From Variovorax paradoxus (lineage in GTDB: Bacteria > Pseudomonadota > Gammaproteobacteria > Burkholderiales > Burkholderiaceae_C), in the NCBI RefSeq assembly GCF_009755665.1, contig NZ_CP046622.1, positions 1,488,001-1,552,000 of the forward strand: a stretch of DNA of 64,000 nt. Reading direction: 5' to 3'. Below are positions 28,428-37,805 of this stretch, in pieces. Numbering within the stretch: the stretch's first letter is position 1; each line of letters begins with the position of its first letter. A model generated the notes under the pieces. That model searched no databases and was not told the origin of the DNA. It saw only the letters and a program-made list of their open reading frames with translations. The translations under genes were made by a program, and so were the position numbers.

Positions 28428-29684
28428 TCACCTGGATGGGACGCGGGCCTGGTTCAGCCTTGAGAAGCGCACGATCATCCACGGCCCCAGCAGCGCACCG
28501 AGCCCGACGGAGCTCCATGCCGCGACCCAGCCGTAGGTGCTGCCGAAGCCGAAGTGCGACTGTCCCCAGTCCAGCGCCAGGCCGAACACCCAGGGGCTCA
28601 AGGCACCCGCGCCGAAGCCCATCACCGAGCGTACCGAGTACGCCACGCCCAAGCGGTGCGGCGCCACCACGTCGGCCAGCGCGGTCGAATAGACCGACGA
28701 ATCCGCGATGGCAAGCAGGTTGTAGATGGCGGCCATCGCGGCCAGCAGCCACAGCGGCCAGGCCCACATCCAGCCGAAGCTGAACGACATGCACAGGCTG
28801 GCCACCGTGGCGACCATCATGATTCGCGCACGGCCGAACCGGTCGGACGCGGAGCCGCCCGCGATGCTGCCGAACACGCTCACCAGGTGCGCAAGCGCTG
28901 CCAGTGCAATGCCCGCGCCTTGCCACGGCGTACTGCCGCCCGCGGAAGCGACGAGGTAGGCGGGCAGCCACGCCCACAGCGCCATCAGCTCCCAGCAATG
29001 GAATGCATAGGCCCAGTTGCCGGCCATCGCGGGCTTGTCGCGCACCGTTTCGCGCAGTGCATGCCAAGCGCCTTCGCGCGGCGTGCCGGCACTGGCGGGC
29101 GGCGCGGGCGGGCGCATGCGCCGCAGTGCGGGCAGCGTCAGCAACGCACCCGCGAAGGTGCAGCCCGCCGCCACGAACAGCCCGAGCCGCCAGTGCTGCA
29201 CATGGCTCAACACCGCCACCATCGCGAGCGACAAGGCATAGCCCATCGACGCCGCGCCGAGAAACAGCCCCATCGCGCGGCCGCGCACGGCGGGATCGGT
29301 GTTGCGCGCCAGGAGCTGCAGGCCGGGCGTGTACGAGGCGCCCGCGCACAACCCCGTCAGGCCGTAGAGCAGCATGGCCGAACGATGGTCGTGTGCGAAG
29401 ACCGCGAAAGCCGCTGCAGCGAATGCACTGATGATGCTGCCGACAAGGAACACGCGATGCGGGCCGAAGCGATCGGCCAGCAGGCCCACCGCGAACAGCG
29501 AGCTCATGTAGCCGATGTGCCAGGCGCTCTGGATAGAACCGGCCTGCGCGGCCGTCATGTGCCAGTCGGCCATCATGAAGGGCAGCACGCCGGAGTAGGC
29601 TGTAACGATCATCGCCTGCAGCAGCCGGCTCGCGCACAGCAGCGCCAGCCATCCGCGTGCGGGCGCCGGCTCAGCGCAGTGCAC
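28428..29684 (-). CDS. Major facilitator superfamily transporter
   Basis: A membrane transporter of about 418 residues with twelve hydrophobic segments. The MFS motif A is visible as VGLLADRFGPHRVFLVG after helix 2 and GGSASDRFGRARIMM in the second half. The start is uncertain: GTG 29684 keeps the first helix and overlaps the stop of the upstream GNAT gene by 14 nt, suggesting coupling. Longer readings run through the GNAT gene in another frame. No Shine-Dalgarno is evident. The substrate is unknown; the CynX/nitrate-sugar-like MFS type is one possibility. Pairs with the acetyltransferase and faces a divergent LysR regulator. Confidence 0.88.
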   Translation of the reverse strand: MHCAEPAPARGWLALLCASRLLQAMIVTAYSGVLPFMMADWHMTAAQAGSIQSAWHIGYMSSLFAVGLLADRFGPHRVFLVGSIISAFAAAAFAVFAHDHRSAMLLYGLTGLCAGASYTPGLQLLARNTDPAVRGRAMGLFLGAASMGYALSLAMVAVLSHVQHWRLGLFVAAGCTFAGALLTLPALRRMRPPAPPASAGTPREGAWHALRETVRDKPAMAGNWAYAFHCWELMALWAWLPAYLVASAGGSTPWQGAGIALAALAHLVSVFGSIAGGSASDRFGRARIMMVATVASLCMSFSFGWMWAWPLWLLAAMAAIYNLLAIADSSVYSTALADVVAPHRLGVAYSVRSVMGFGAGALSPWVFGLALDWGQSHFGFGSTYGWVAAWSSVGLGALLGPWMIVRFSRLNQARVPSR

Positions 29685-30195
29685 GTTGCATGAGCACGGT
29701 GTCGACCCACTGCCCAAACTTGAAGCCCACGTTGCGCAGCACGCCCACCGTGTCGAAGCCAAGGCTTTCGTGCAGGCGCTGAGATCCGGCATTGGCGCTG
29801 TTGCCGACCACCGCGACCATCTGCGTGAAGCCGCCGTCGGTGCAGCGCCCGATCACCGCCTGAAGCAGCGCCTTGCCGATGCCGTGGCCCTGCATGCCTT
29901 GCGCGATGTAGACCGAATCCTCCACCGTGTGGCGGTACGCGGACCGGCTGCGGTAGGGGCTTGCATAGGCATAGCCTGCCGCTTCGCCGTCCTTCATTGC
30001 CACAAGGTAGGGCAGGCCGCGCGCAAGCACGTCGGCGCGCCGCGCCTGCATCTGCTGGACGGTGGGAACCTCTTCCTCGAAGGAGCACAGGTCGTGCAGC
30101 ACGTAGTGGCTGTAGATGGCCTGCACCGCGGGCATGTGGTGCGGTTCGGCGTCGACGATCTCGAAGGAGGTGGAGGCGAGAGTCTGTGAGGGCAT
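29671..30195 (-). CDS. Phosphinothricin-type GNAT acetyltransferase
   Basis: A 174-residue GNAT enzyme of the Pat/Bar/MnaT group, which acetylates phosphinothricin, methionine sulfoximine or related amino acids. Family marks are the AVQAIYSHYVLHDLCSFEEE opening, the AGYAYASPYRSRSAYRHTVEDSVYI block, the acetyl-CoA site QGHGIGKALLQ (about 101-111) and ANAGSQRLHESLGFDTVG. The gene is first in a two-gene unit with the MFS transporter and is divergent from the LysR gene, with a LysR-type operator in the gap. A role in detoxifying amino acid analogues, with the MFS protein as exporter, is an inference. Confidence 0.9.
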   Translation of the reverse strand: MPSQTLASTSFEIVDAEPHHMPAVQAIYSHYVLHDLCSFEEEVPTVQQMQARRADVLARGLPYLVAMKDGEAAGYAYASPYRSRSAYRHTVEDSVYIAQGMQGHGIGKALLQAVIGRCTDGGFTQMVAVVGNSANAGSQRLHESLGFDTVGVLRNVGFKFGQWVDTVLMQRALR

Positions 30196-30243
30196 GCCCC
30201 GGATCTTGACGGCCTTTACTGGATAAGTGAAGCTTGGCTAACC

Positions 30244-30256
30244 TATGCAAAGCATA
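30244..30256. promoter_or_regulatory. LysR-type T-N11-A operator
   Basis: TATGCAAAGCATA is a perfect 5-3-5 inverted repeat and an exact T-N11-A box, the classical recognition site of LysR-type regulators. It lies between the divergent GNAT and LysR genes. An ATG inside it (30245) would be the LysR start in a longest-frame reading, but a TTG at 30266 with AAGGA 5 nt upstream fits better. On the minus strand the box overlaps a possible -35 region of the GNAT promoter. Confidence 0.68.
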
Positions 30257-30265
30257 AGGAATACT

Positions 30266-31210
30266 TTGGAAAAGACATTGAACCTCGACCAGCTGAAGTC
30301 CTTCGGGCTGGTCATTGAAACCGGCAGCTTCTCCGCCGCAGCCGACAGGCTCGGCCTCACGCAGCCCGCGGTAAGCCTGCAGATCCGTCAGCTGGAGCGC
30401 AAGCTGGCCGTGCGCCTGGTGGAGCGTGTGGGCCGGCAGGCCAAGGCCACGCCCGCCGGTGCGGCACTGCTGCTGCACGCCCAGCACATCGAGACCGCGG
30501 TGGAGAACGCCATCGACGCCTTGGCGGACCACACCAGCGGCGTGACCGGCCGTGTTCGGCTGGGCGCCGGCGCAACGGCCTGCCTTTATTTCCTGCCGGG
30601 CTTGCTGCGCGGCTTGCGGGAGCAGTTTCCGGCCCTTGGCATCGTGGTGAGCACCGGCAATACCGACGACCAGGTCCGCAAGGTGGAAGAAAACAGCATC
30701 GACCTCGCACTGGTCACGCTGCCGGCGGCGGGCCGTTCGCTGAGCGTGCTGCCGGTGCTGGACGACGAGTTCGTTGCCATCGGCCGCGGCGATCTCGCTC
30801 CGCTGAAAGCCCGCGTGGGGCCAGCCGACCTGGCCGCGCTCCCGCTGGTGCTGTTCGAGCCCGCGGCCAACACGCGCAAGCTGGTCGACCGGTGGTTTGC
30901 CGCCGAAGGCCTGCAGCCGCAGCCAGTGATGGAGCTGGGCAGTGTCGAGGCCATGAAGGAGATGGTGGCCGCGGGGCTGGGCTACGGCATCGTGCCGCGC
31001 ATGGCCATGGCGGGCCGCGGCGCCCACCCCGGGTTGAAGACAAGCCGACTGAACCCCGGCATGCACCGCACGCTGGCCATCGTGATACGGCGCGACAAGC
31101 CGGTCAGCAAGGCGCTGCGCGTGGTGCTCGATGCGATTCTTGCGGCGGGCAAGACGGGGAGTTCGGCCGTTACTCCGGCCGTTACTCCGGTGAAAAGGCC
31201 GAAGACGTAG
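30266..31210 (+). CDS. LysR-family transcriptional regulator
   Basis: A LysR-type regulator of about 314 residues. The winged helix-turn-helix at the N-terminus reads LDQLKSFGLVIETGSFSAAADRLGLTQPAVSLQIRQLE, followed by a linker helix and a two-lobe effector-binding domain. I start it at TTG 30266 because AAGGA sits 5 nt upstream and because the ATG at 30245 lies inside a T-N11-A operator; ATG 30245 remains the alternative (321 residues). It most likely controls the divergent GNAT-MFS pair and itself. The last codons hold a repeated VTP unit and run 29 nt into the convergent MFS gene. The effector is unknown. Confidence 0.93.
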   Translation: MEKTLNLDQLKSFGLVIETGSFSAAADRLGLTQPAVSLQIRQLERKLAVRLVERVGRQAKATPAGAALLLHAQHIETAVENAIDALADHTSGVTGRVRLGAGATACLYFLPGLLRGLREQFPALGIVVSTGNTDDQVRKVEENSIDLALVTLPAAGRSLSVLPVLDDEFVAIGRGDLAPLKARVGPADLAALPLVLFEPAANTRKLVDRWFAAEGLQPQPVMELGSVEAMKEMVAAGLGYGIVPRMAMAGRGAHPGLKTSRLNPGMHRTLAIVIRRDKPVSKALRVVLDAILAAGKTGSSAVTPAVTPVKRPKT

Positions 31211-32429
31211 CCCGCGCCGCGCCGCCGCGTGCGCGGCCCAGCGTGCCGACGATGAGCGCGGCAACCAGCACCAGCGCGCCGCTGAGCACCATGGCGCTCG
31301 AGATGCCGTAGTTGTCGACCGTCACGCCGCCGATCAGCGCACCCGAGGCAATGGCCACCTGGAAGCCGCTCACCAGCAGTGCCTGTCCGGCTTCGGGTGC
31401 ATCAGGCACCGCTTCCATCATCCAGCCCGTGAGCGCCACCGGAATCAGGCCGAAGGCCACGCCCCAGATAAAGACCACCACCGCGCCGGCCACGAAGCCG
31501 CTGCCGATCACCGTCGAGAGCAGCAGCGCGGTCGCAAGCATCAGTGCCGCGAGCAGGGTGGTGCCGCGCACGCTGCGCGCCACCAGGCTGCCGCCGAGGA
31601 AGGTGCCGATGAAGCCCACGGCGCCGTACACCAGCAGCAGCGTGGAGACCGAGTGCGGCGCCAGGCCGAACACCTGCTGCAGCAGCGGCTTCAGGTAGGT
31701 GTAGGCCGCGAAGTGGCCGGCGATGAAGAACAGCACGGCAAGCAGGCCGACCTGCGCCATGCGGCGCGTCAACGGTGTGAGCAGGTCGCGTGCGCCGATG
31801 GCGCGCACTGGCGGTATTGCAGGCAACAGCCACAGCTGCACCAGCAGCACGACCGCGGCAAGCGCGCCCGTCACCGCGAACGAGGCGCGCCAGCCGAACA
31901 GCGTGCCAAGCAAGGAGCCCGCGGGCACGCCGAGCACCGTGGCCGCGGATACGCCAGCCAGCACCAGCGACATGGCCCGCGCCTTCGAGGCTTGCGGTAC
32001 CAACTGGGTGGCGGCGGCCGGTGCAAAGGTCCAGAAGCCGCCCACGCACAGGCCCAGCATGAGTCGCGCGACCAGCATGGTGGCGAAGTTGGGCGCAAAG
32101 GCCGCCAGCAGGTTTGATGCGATCAGCAGCGTGGTGAGCGCAATCAGCACCGTGCGCCGGTCCAGGCGCCCCGAAGCGACGATGAGCCCGGGCCCTGCGA
32201 ACGCAGCGAGAACGCCGGGCATGGTGATCATCAGGCCGGCCGTGCCGTCGGACACATTGAGCCCGCGGGCGATGTCGGTCAGGAGGCCGATGGGCATGAA
32301 CTCGGTCGAAACCATTGCGAAGGTGCCGACGGCAATCGAGCTGACGGCCAGCCAGGCGGAGCGGGTCGTCTTGACCGGCTCGGGCGACAGATCGTCGATG
32401 CAGGGGTTGCTGCTGGGTGAATTCATCAT
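31182..32429 (-). CDS. MFS efflux transporter (AraJ/DHA1 type)
   Basis: A 415-residue, twelve-helix transporter of the DHA1 drug or sugar efflux class. It shows VSTEFMPIGLLTDIARGLNVSDGTAG in helices 1-2, a motif shared by AraJ, SotB and NepI-type pumps, a motif A-like GRLDRRTVL loop, and the helix 5 motif VLGVPAGSLLGTLFGWR (motif C, antiporter type). The C-terminus overlaps the 3' end of the convergent LysR gene by 29 nt. No partner is coded on the same strand. The substrate is unknown; arabinose or purine nucleoside-like exporters are the nearest named relatives. Confidence 0.92.
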   Translation of the reverse strand: MMNSPSSNPCIDDLSPEPVKTTRSAWLAVSSIAVGTFAMVSTEFMPIGLLTDIARGLNVSDGTAGLMITMPGVLAAFAGPGLIVASGRLDRRTVLIALTTLLIASNLLAAFAPNFATMLVARLMLGLCVGGFWTFAPAAATQLVPQASKARAMSLVLAGVSAATVLGVPAGSLLGTLFGWRASFAVTGALAAVVLLVQLWLLPAIPPVRAIGARDLLTPLTRRMAQVGLLAVLFFIAGHFAAYTYLKPLLQQVFGLAPHSVSTLLLVYGAVGFIGTFLGGSLVARSVRGTTLLAALMLATALLLSTVIGSGFVAGAVVVFIWGVAFGLIPVALTGWMMEAVPDAPEAGQALLVSGFQVAIASGALIGGVTVDNYGISSAMVLSGALVLVAALIVGTLGRARGGAARATSSAFSPE

Positions 32430-32586
32430 GGGAAAGGTCCTGGAGTCGCACCGGCCAAAAAGGCGCGCGCCGATGCGTTGTTTGCGAAAGGCCGTCCAGT
32501 GTCGAAGCGGACGGGCTCCTCACAAAGGGCCTTGCCAGCAGTAGTCAGTTTCCCGGTGGCGAACAATCGCGCGTTGCAGCGCCGCG

Positions 32587-33129
32587 TCAGATGACAGCAG
32601 GGCGATGCTGCAGCACCCGGCCGTCGGCGATGAAAGAGTCGCCGACCAGTACACGAAAGACCGCACCGTCGGGAAACCGCGCGCTTGCCACGCCTGGCGT
32701 CAGCAGCTCGACGTCGAGCGCATGCGGCTTTCCGCGTTCGAGCTGCGCCCCGTGCGGCACGAGCCAGCGCGCGGAAAAACCTTCGTTGCCGATCACCAGC
32801 GCGCAGCGGTATTCGCCGGCGGGCAACGGCACGTCGTGCGAAGGCAGTGCCGGCGGGCGCAGCGTCAGCTCGACCGAAAGATGCGGCGTGAAGGTGCGCG
32901 CCGCATCGAAGGTCGCGGGCTGCGCGGGTGGTGCACGCCGCGGCAGCTTGCCGATGAGCCACGCGATGACGTTGCCGATGATCGGCACCCACAGCACCAT
33001 CAGCAGCGTGCCGACGTCGCGCGTGGTCGAGCCGGGTGTTGCGTAGTGCCGCACGACCGCGCCGCCGACGGCCACGCACAGCAGGACGGCGACGATCAGC
33101 TTGCGCCGGGACTGTATGGTGCTGCTCAT
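32587..33129 (-). CDS. Uncharacterised membrane protein with C-terminal soluble domain
   Basis: A 180-residue protein I do not recognise. Two hydrophobic helices lie near the N-terminus (about 11-27 and 40-60), then a basic linker (KLPRRAPP) and a beta-rich soluble domain from about residue 72. The domain has a pattern of short strands and turns (LTLRPPALPSHDVPLPAGEYRCALVIGNEG; DGAVFRVLVGDSFIADGRVL), which could be an immunoglobulin-like or C2-like sandwich. The stop is 157 bp upstream of the MFS gene's start region, and ppc ends 30 bp upstream of this gene's start, all on the minus strand. Confidence 0.75.
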   Translation of the reverse strand: MSSTIQSRRKLIVAVLLCVAVGGAVVRHYATPGSTTRDVGTLLMVLWVPIIGNVIAWLIGKLPRRAPPAQPATFDAARTFTPHLSVELTLRPPALPSHDVPLPAGEYRCALVIGNEGFSARWLVPHGAQLERGKPHALDVELLTPGVASARFPDGAVFRVLVGDSFIADGRVLQHRPAVI

Positions 33130-33159
33130 GCCGGAGCGGTTGCCTGTGGGTTCATCGCA

Positions 33160-36006
33160 TCAGCCCGTGTTGCGCAAGCCGGCTGCCACGCCGTTGATTG
33201 AAATGTGGATGCCCCGCTGCAGCCGCTCGCCGCCTTCGCCCGCGCGATAGCGCCGCATCAGCTCGACCTGCAGGTGATGCAGCGGATCGATGTACGGAAA
33301 GCGGTGGCGCACCGAGCGCTGCATCTCGGCGTTGCCTTCGAGGCGCTGCTTGGCGCCGGTGATCAGCGTGAGCGCGTCGGAGGTGCGATGCCATTCGGTG
33401 TCGATCATCGAGAACACCTTCTGGCGCAGCTTGCGGTCGCCTACCAGTTCGGCATAACGCGAGGCCAATGCGAGATCGCTCTTGGCAAGCACCATGTCCA
33501 TGTTGGAGAGCAGGGTGCGAAAGAACGGCCATTGCGCATACATGCGGCGCAGCAGCGCCACGCGCTCCTTGCGCGCGGCCGGGGTGCCGGCCGACGCCAG
33601 GAACTGCTCCACGCCCGAGCCGAAGCCGAACCAGCCCGGTATGGTGAGCCGGCACTGGCCCCAGCTGAAGCTCCATGGCACGGCGCGCAGGTCGTCGATC
33701 TTGTGGCTCGGGTTGCGCGATGCGGGGCGCGAGCCGATGTTGAGCTCGGCAATTTCACGGATGGGCGTGGAGCCGAAGAAATAGTCGCCAAAGCCCGGGG
33801 TTTCGTAGACCAGCTTGCGGTACGCCGCCATGCTCGCGGTCGACAGCTCTGCGGCCGCTGAAAGAAAGGTGGCGGGTGCCGACTTGCCTTGCGGCAGCAG
33901 CGTGGCTTCGAGCGTGGCGGCCACCAGCGTTTCGAGGTTGCGCCGGCCGATCTCGCGGTTGGCGTATTTCGAGCCGATGACTTCGCCCTGTTCGGTGAGC
34001 CGGATCTGGCCGCGCACCGTGCCCGGCGGCTGCGCGAGGATGGCCTGGTAGCTCGGGCCGCCGCCGCGTCCCACCGTGCCGCCGCGGCCATGGAACATGC
34101 GCAGGCGGATGGGATTGTTCTTCTTTTTCTTGTTGAGCTCGTCGAACAGCGACACCAGCGCAATGCCCGCGCGGTAGAGCTCCCAGTTGCTGGTGAAGAT
34201 GCCGCCGTCCTTGTTGCTGTCGCTGTAGCCGAGCATCACGTCCTGTTCGGCGCCCGAGCGCTCTATCAGCTCGGCAATACCGGGCAGGGCGTAGAAGGCT
34301 CGCACGATGGGCGCGGCGTTGCGCAGGTCTTCGATGGTTTCGAACAGCGGCACCACGATCAGGTCGCAGGTTGCGTTGCTGCCCATTGCACCACGCAGCA
34401 GGCCCACTTCCTTTTGCAGCAGCAAGGCCTCGAGCAGGTCGCTCACCGTTTCGGTGTGGCTGATGATGTAGTGGCGGATGGCCGCCGCGCCGTAGCGTGC
34501 GCGCGCGTTGCGCGCTGCCGCGAAGATCGCAAGCTCGCTTTGCGCGAGCGGCGAATACTCGGCATCGGGCACGCGCAGCGGACGTGCGTCGTCGAGCAGC
34601 TTGAGCAGCAACTGCTGCTTGGCTTCCTCGGCGAGCGAGGCATACGAGGGCTCGATGCGCGCGGTGGCCAGCAGTTCGGCGATCACGGCTTCGTGCTTGT
34701 CGGAACTCTGGCGCAGGTCGACCGTCGCCAGGTGAAAACCGAACACCTCCACCGCCCGGATCAACGGCCGCAGGCGCGGCGCGGCCAGCACGCTGCCGTG
34801 CTTTTCGTTGAGCGACTCTTCCACGGTGCGAAGGTCGGCCAGGAATTCTTCGGCCGCGGTATAGGGGTTTTGCGGCGGCACGGCGTGGCGCGCGGCTTCA
34901 CCGCCGGTCAGGTCGCGCAGCGTGGCCGCAAGGCGCGCATACACGCCGGTGAGTGCGCGGCGGTAGGGCTCGTCCTTGCGGTGCTCGCTGGTGTCCGGCG
35001 AGCGCTCGGCCAGCGCCTGCATCTCAACGGACACATCCACCAGCGTGGCCGAGAGCGAGAGCTCTCCGCCGAGGTAGTGCACCTCGGTCAGGTAGTGACG
35101 CAATGCCAGCTCGGCTTGCCGGCGCAATGCGTACTCGAGCGTTTCGGCCGTGACGTTCGGGTTGCCGTCGCGGTCGCCGCCGATCCATTGGCCCATGCGC
35201 AGGAAGGGCGCCACGGAGGGCACCACGCCGTTCTGGCCCAGAGTTTTTTCGAGGTCGGCATAGACGCGCGGAATCTCGCGCAGGAAGGTGGCTTCGTAAT
35301 AGCTCAGCGCGTTTTCGATTTCGTCGGCCACCGTGAGCTTGGAGAAGCGCAACAGGCGCGTCTGCCAGATCTGCGTGACGCGGATGCGCATCTGCGTTTC
35401 GTTCTCCGCAAATTCGAGCGGCGTGAGCGCGTCCTTGCCACCTGCGTAGGCGCTCTGGCGAAGCTTGATTTCGTCGCGCGTGGTGAGCAGCTGCGCAATG
35501 GCGCGCTCTGCGTCGAGGATGCTCTTGCGCTGCACTTCAGTGGGGTGTGCGGTAAGCACTGGCGACACGTAGCTGTGTGCAAGAGAGGCCACCACCTCGT
35601 CGGGCTTGACGCCGGCCTTGCGGATGCGTGCAAGAGCGGTCTGCAGGTCGCCGTCGGCGCTCTCGCCGGCACGCTCGGCCTCTGTGCGGCGGCGAATCAG
35701 GTGCCGGTCTTCCGCCAGGTTGGCCAAGTGGCTGAAGTAGGTGAAGGCGCGAATCACGCGCACCGTTTCGGCCGCGCTCAGGCCCTTGAGCAGGTTCTTG
35801 AGTGCGCGGTCGGCCGCATGGTCCGCGTCGCGGCGAAAAGCCACCGAGAGCGTGCGAATCTTCTCGACCAGCGCGTAACTCTCTTCGCCCTCCTGCTCGC
35901 GGATGACGTCGCCGAGGATGCGGCCCAACAGCCGGATGTCGTCGATCAGTGGCTGGTCTTCGGCTTGCCGGCGCTTCGCGGGCGCAGGAGTCTTGCTGGC
36001 TTTCAT
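33160..36006 (-). CDS. ppc: Phosphoenolpyruvate carboxylase
   Basis: Adds bicarbonate to phosphoenolpyruvate to make oxaloacetate, replenishing the citrate cycle. The 948-residue protein carries the catalytic histidine in [10 protein letters not shown] (His154), the arginine/glycine loop [14 protein letters not shown], the [10 protein letters not shown] motif and the invariant C-terminal [13 protein letters not shown]. The start at 36006 opens a Lys/Pro/Ala-rich leader, after which [21 protein letters not shown] begins the conserved fold; the longer open frame into hemC is a shadow. Divergent from hemC across about 100 bp. Confidence 0.98.
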   Translation of the reverse strand: MKASKTPAPAKRRQAEDQPLIDDIRLLGRILGDVIREQEGEESYALVEKIRTLSVAFRRDADHAADRALKNLLKGLSAAETVRVIRAFTYFSHLANLAEDRHLIRRRTEAERAGESADGDLQTALARIRKAGVKPDEVVASLAHSYVSPVLTAHPTEVQRKSILDAERAIAQLLTTRDEIKLRQSAYAGGKDALTPLEFAENETQMRIRVTQIWQTRLLRFSKLTVADEIENALSYYEATFLREIPRVYADLEKTLGQNGVVPSVAPFLRMGQWIGGDRDGNPNVTAETLEYALRRQAELALRHYLTEVHYLGGELSLSATLVDVSVEMQALAERSPDTSEHRKDEPYRRALTGVYARLAATLRDLTGGEAARHAVPPQNPYTAAEEFLADLRTVEESLNEKHGSVLAAPRLRPLIRAVEVFGFHLATVDLRQSSDKHEAVIAELLATARIEPSYASLAEEAKQQLLLKLLDDARPLRVPDAEYSPLAQSELAIFAAARNARARYGAAAIRHYIISHTETVSDLLEALLLQKEVGLLRGAMGSNATCDLIVVPLFETIEDLRNAAPIVRAFYALPGIAELIERSGAEQDVMLGYSDSNKDGGIFTSNWELYRAGIALVSLFDELNKKKKNNPIRLRMFHGRGGTVGRGGGPSYQAILAQPPGTVRGQIRLTEQGEVIGSKYANREIGRRNLETLVAATLEATLLPQGKSAPATFLSAAAELSTASMAAYRKLVYETPGFGDYFFGSTPIREIAELNIGSRPASRNPSHKIDDLRAVPWSFSWGQCRLTIPGWFGFGSGVEQFLASAGTPAARKERVALLRRMYAQWPFFRTLLSNMDMVLAKSDLALASRYAELVGDRKLRQKVFSMIDTEWHRTSDALTLITGAKQRLEGNAEMQRSVRHRFPYIDPLHHLQVELMRRYRAGEGGERLQRGIHISINGVAAGLRNTG

Positions 36007-36108
36007 TCGATGTTTTTCCTGGACTAGAAAGGAGACGTCGCCTGCGTTGCTGCGGCGCAACATGCTAGCATTCCGGCGGTCTGAAACATGTACTTTTTGG
36101 GAGCGATC

Positions 36109-37014
36109 TTGAGCAACATCGTGATCGCCACGCGCGAAAGCCGGCTGGCCCTGTGGCAAGCCGAACACGTGCAAGCGCTGCTGCAAGAAAGAGGCCACAC
36201 GGTCAGCCTGCTGGGAATGACCACGCGGGGCGACCAGATCCTCGACAAGTCGCTCAGCAAGGTGGGCGGCAAGGGCCTCTTCGTGAAAGAACTCGAACTC
36301 GCCCTGGAAGAAGGCCGCGCCGACATCGCGGTGCATTCGCTCAAGGACGTGCCGATGGATTTGCCCGAGGGCTTTGTCCTGGCCTGCGTGCTCGAGCGCG
36401 AAGACCCGCGCGACGCGCTGGTGTCGCCGCGGTATGCCTCGCTGGAAGAACTGCCGCAGGGCGCGGTGGTCGGTACCTCGAGCCTTCGTCGCGTGGTGCT
36501 GCTGCGCGCCATGAGGCCCGACCTGCGCATCGAGCCGCTGCGGGGGAATCTCGACACCCGGCTGCGCAAGCTCGACGAAGGCCAGTACGACGCCATCGTG
36601 CTCGCGGCGGCCGGGCTCAAGCGGCTCGGCCTCGAATCGCGCATCCGCGTCGCGTTCGATCCCGACACCATGCTGCCGGCGGCAGGACAGGGCGCGCTCG
36701 GCATCGAGGTGCGGGCCGACCGCGCCGACCTGATTGCATTGCTCGCGCCGCTGTCGTACCGCAGCGACTGGCTGGCCACTGCCGCCGAGCGCGCGGTGAG
36801 CCGATCGATGGGTGGCAGCTGCTCTATGCCGCTGGCGGCGCACGCACGCTGGCAGACCGACGGCACGCTGCGCATCGATGCCGCCTGGGGCGACCCTGAA
36901 GGAAATGCCGCGCTGGTGCGGATTCACGCCCAGGCCGAAGCAGCCGATTTCGCGCAGGCAGGCGCGCTCGGCGAACGGGCCGCGGATCTGCTGCGCGATG
37001 CAGGCGCGCACTGA
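36109..37014 (+). CDS. hemC: Hydroxymethylbilane synthase (porphobilinogen deaminase)
   Basis: Joins four porphobilinogen units into hydroxymethylbilane for haem and related tetrapyrroles. The start TTG 36109 yields [16 protein letters not shown] right at the N-terminus, as in homologues, and has GGGAG 5 nt upstream; ATG 36088 would add seven residues without a good ribosome site. The dipyrromethane cofactor cysteine is in [12 protein letters not shown] (Cys238). Residues around [24 protein letters not shown] are typical. The 301-residue length is normal. First gene of hemC-hemD-hemX-hemY. Confidence 0.97.
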   Translation: MSNIVIATRESRLALWQAEHVQALLQERGHTVSLLGMTTRGDQILDKSLSKVGGKGLFVKELELALEEGRADIAVHSLKDVPMDLPEGFVLACVLEREDPRDALVSPRYASLEELPQGAVVGTSSLRRVVLLRAMRPDLRIEPLRGNLDTRLRKLDEGQYDAIVLAAAGLKRLGLESRIRVAFDPDTMLPAAGQGALGIEVRADRADLIALLAPLSYRSDWLATAAERAVSRSMGGSCSMPLAAHARWQTDGTLRIDAAWGDPEGNAALVRIHAQAEAADFAQAGALGERAADLLRDAGAH

Positions 37015-37031
37015 GCGCAGACCAGAGACAA

Positions 37032-37805
37032 ATGGCCGCCAAGCCTGTCATTGTCACGCGGCCGGCCCGCGAGGCCGCGCAGTGGGTGGACGACTTTCGC
37101 GCCGCGGGCCTGGCTGCGGCGGCGTTGCCGCTGATCGTGATCGAACCGGCAACCGACGTGGAACCCCTGCGGGCCGCCTGGCGGCGAATTTCGGACTTCG
37201 CCGCCCTGATGTTCGTGAGCGCGGCCGCAGTCGAGCACTTCTTTTTCCATGCCGAGAAGAATGCAGTGGCGGCGGGGCCGCGCTTCTGGGCCACCGGCCC
37301 CGGCACTGCGCGTGCCCTTCGGCGCGCCGGCGTGCCCGACGAAGCCATCGACGCACCGCCGCCCGATGCAGCGAGCTTCGACTCCGAAGCCCTGTGGGAA
37401 CGGGTGAAAGGCCAGGTTTCGGCGGGCGTGCGGGTGCTGATCGTGCGCGGCGGCGACGCGGCGGGCAACCCCAAAGGGCGCGACTGGCTCGCCAACGAAA
37501 TTGATGCCGCGCATGGATTGCGCGACACGGTGGTCGCCTACCGTCGCCTGCCGCCCTCCCTTGGCGACGAGGAGCGCGCGCTCGCACTCGACGGTGCACA
37601 AGGGCGTGCAATCTGGCTGTTTAGCAGCTCGGAGGCGATCGCCAATTTGCGGCTGGCAATGCCCTCGACCGACTGGCAGGCCGCCGGCGCGGTGGCCACT
37701 CACGCACGCATTGGCGAAGCCGCGCGCGCTGCGGGTTTCGGCACGGTGTGCGTGTGCAGCCCCCAGCGTGAGGCGTTGATCGCGTCGATAGAATCCTTCT
37801 CATGA
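37032..37805 (+). CDS. hemD: Uroporphyrinogen-III synthase
   Basis: Cyclises hydroxymethylbilane with inversion of ring D to uroporphyrinogen III. A 257-residue two-lobe protein: [21 protein letters not shown] opens lobe 1, [14 protein letters not shown] marks the first lobe's core and [25 protein letters not shown] the second. HemD is poorly conserved, so position after hemC (17 bp) supports the call strongly. Its stop overlaps the hemX start by 4 nt (ATGA). Confidence 0.95.
   Translation: MAAKPVIVTRPAREAAQWVDDFRAAGLAAAALPLIVIEPATDVEPLRAAWRRISDFAALMFVSAAAVEHFFFHAEKNAVAAGPRFWATGPGTARALRRAGVPDEAIDAPPPDAASFDSEALWERVKGQVSAGVRVLIVRGGDAAGNPKGRDWLANEIDAAHGLRDTVVAYRRLPPSLGDEERALALDGAQGRAIWLFSSSEAIANLRLAMPSTDWQAAGAVATHARIGEAARAAGFGTVCVCSPQREALIASIESFS

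Noticed and set aside
36007..37011. N-terminal extension of ppc through hemC on the minus strand
   Set aside because: PPC homologues start near 36006 and the extension is antisense to an intact hemC.
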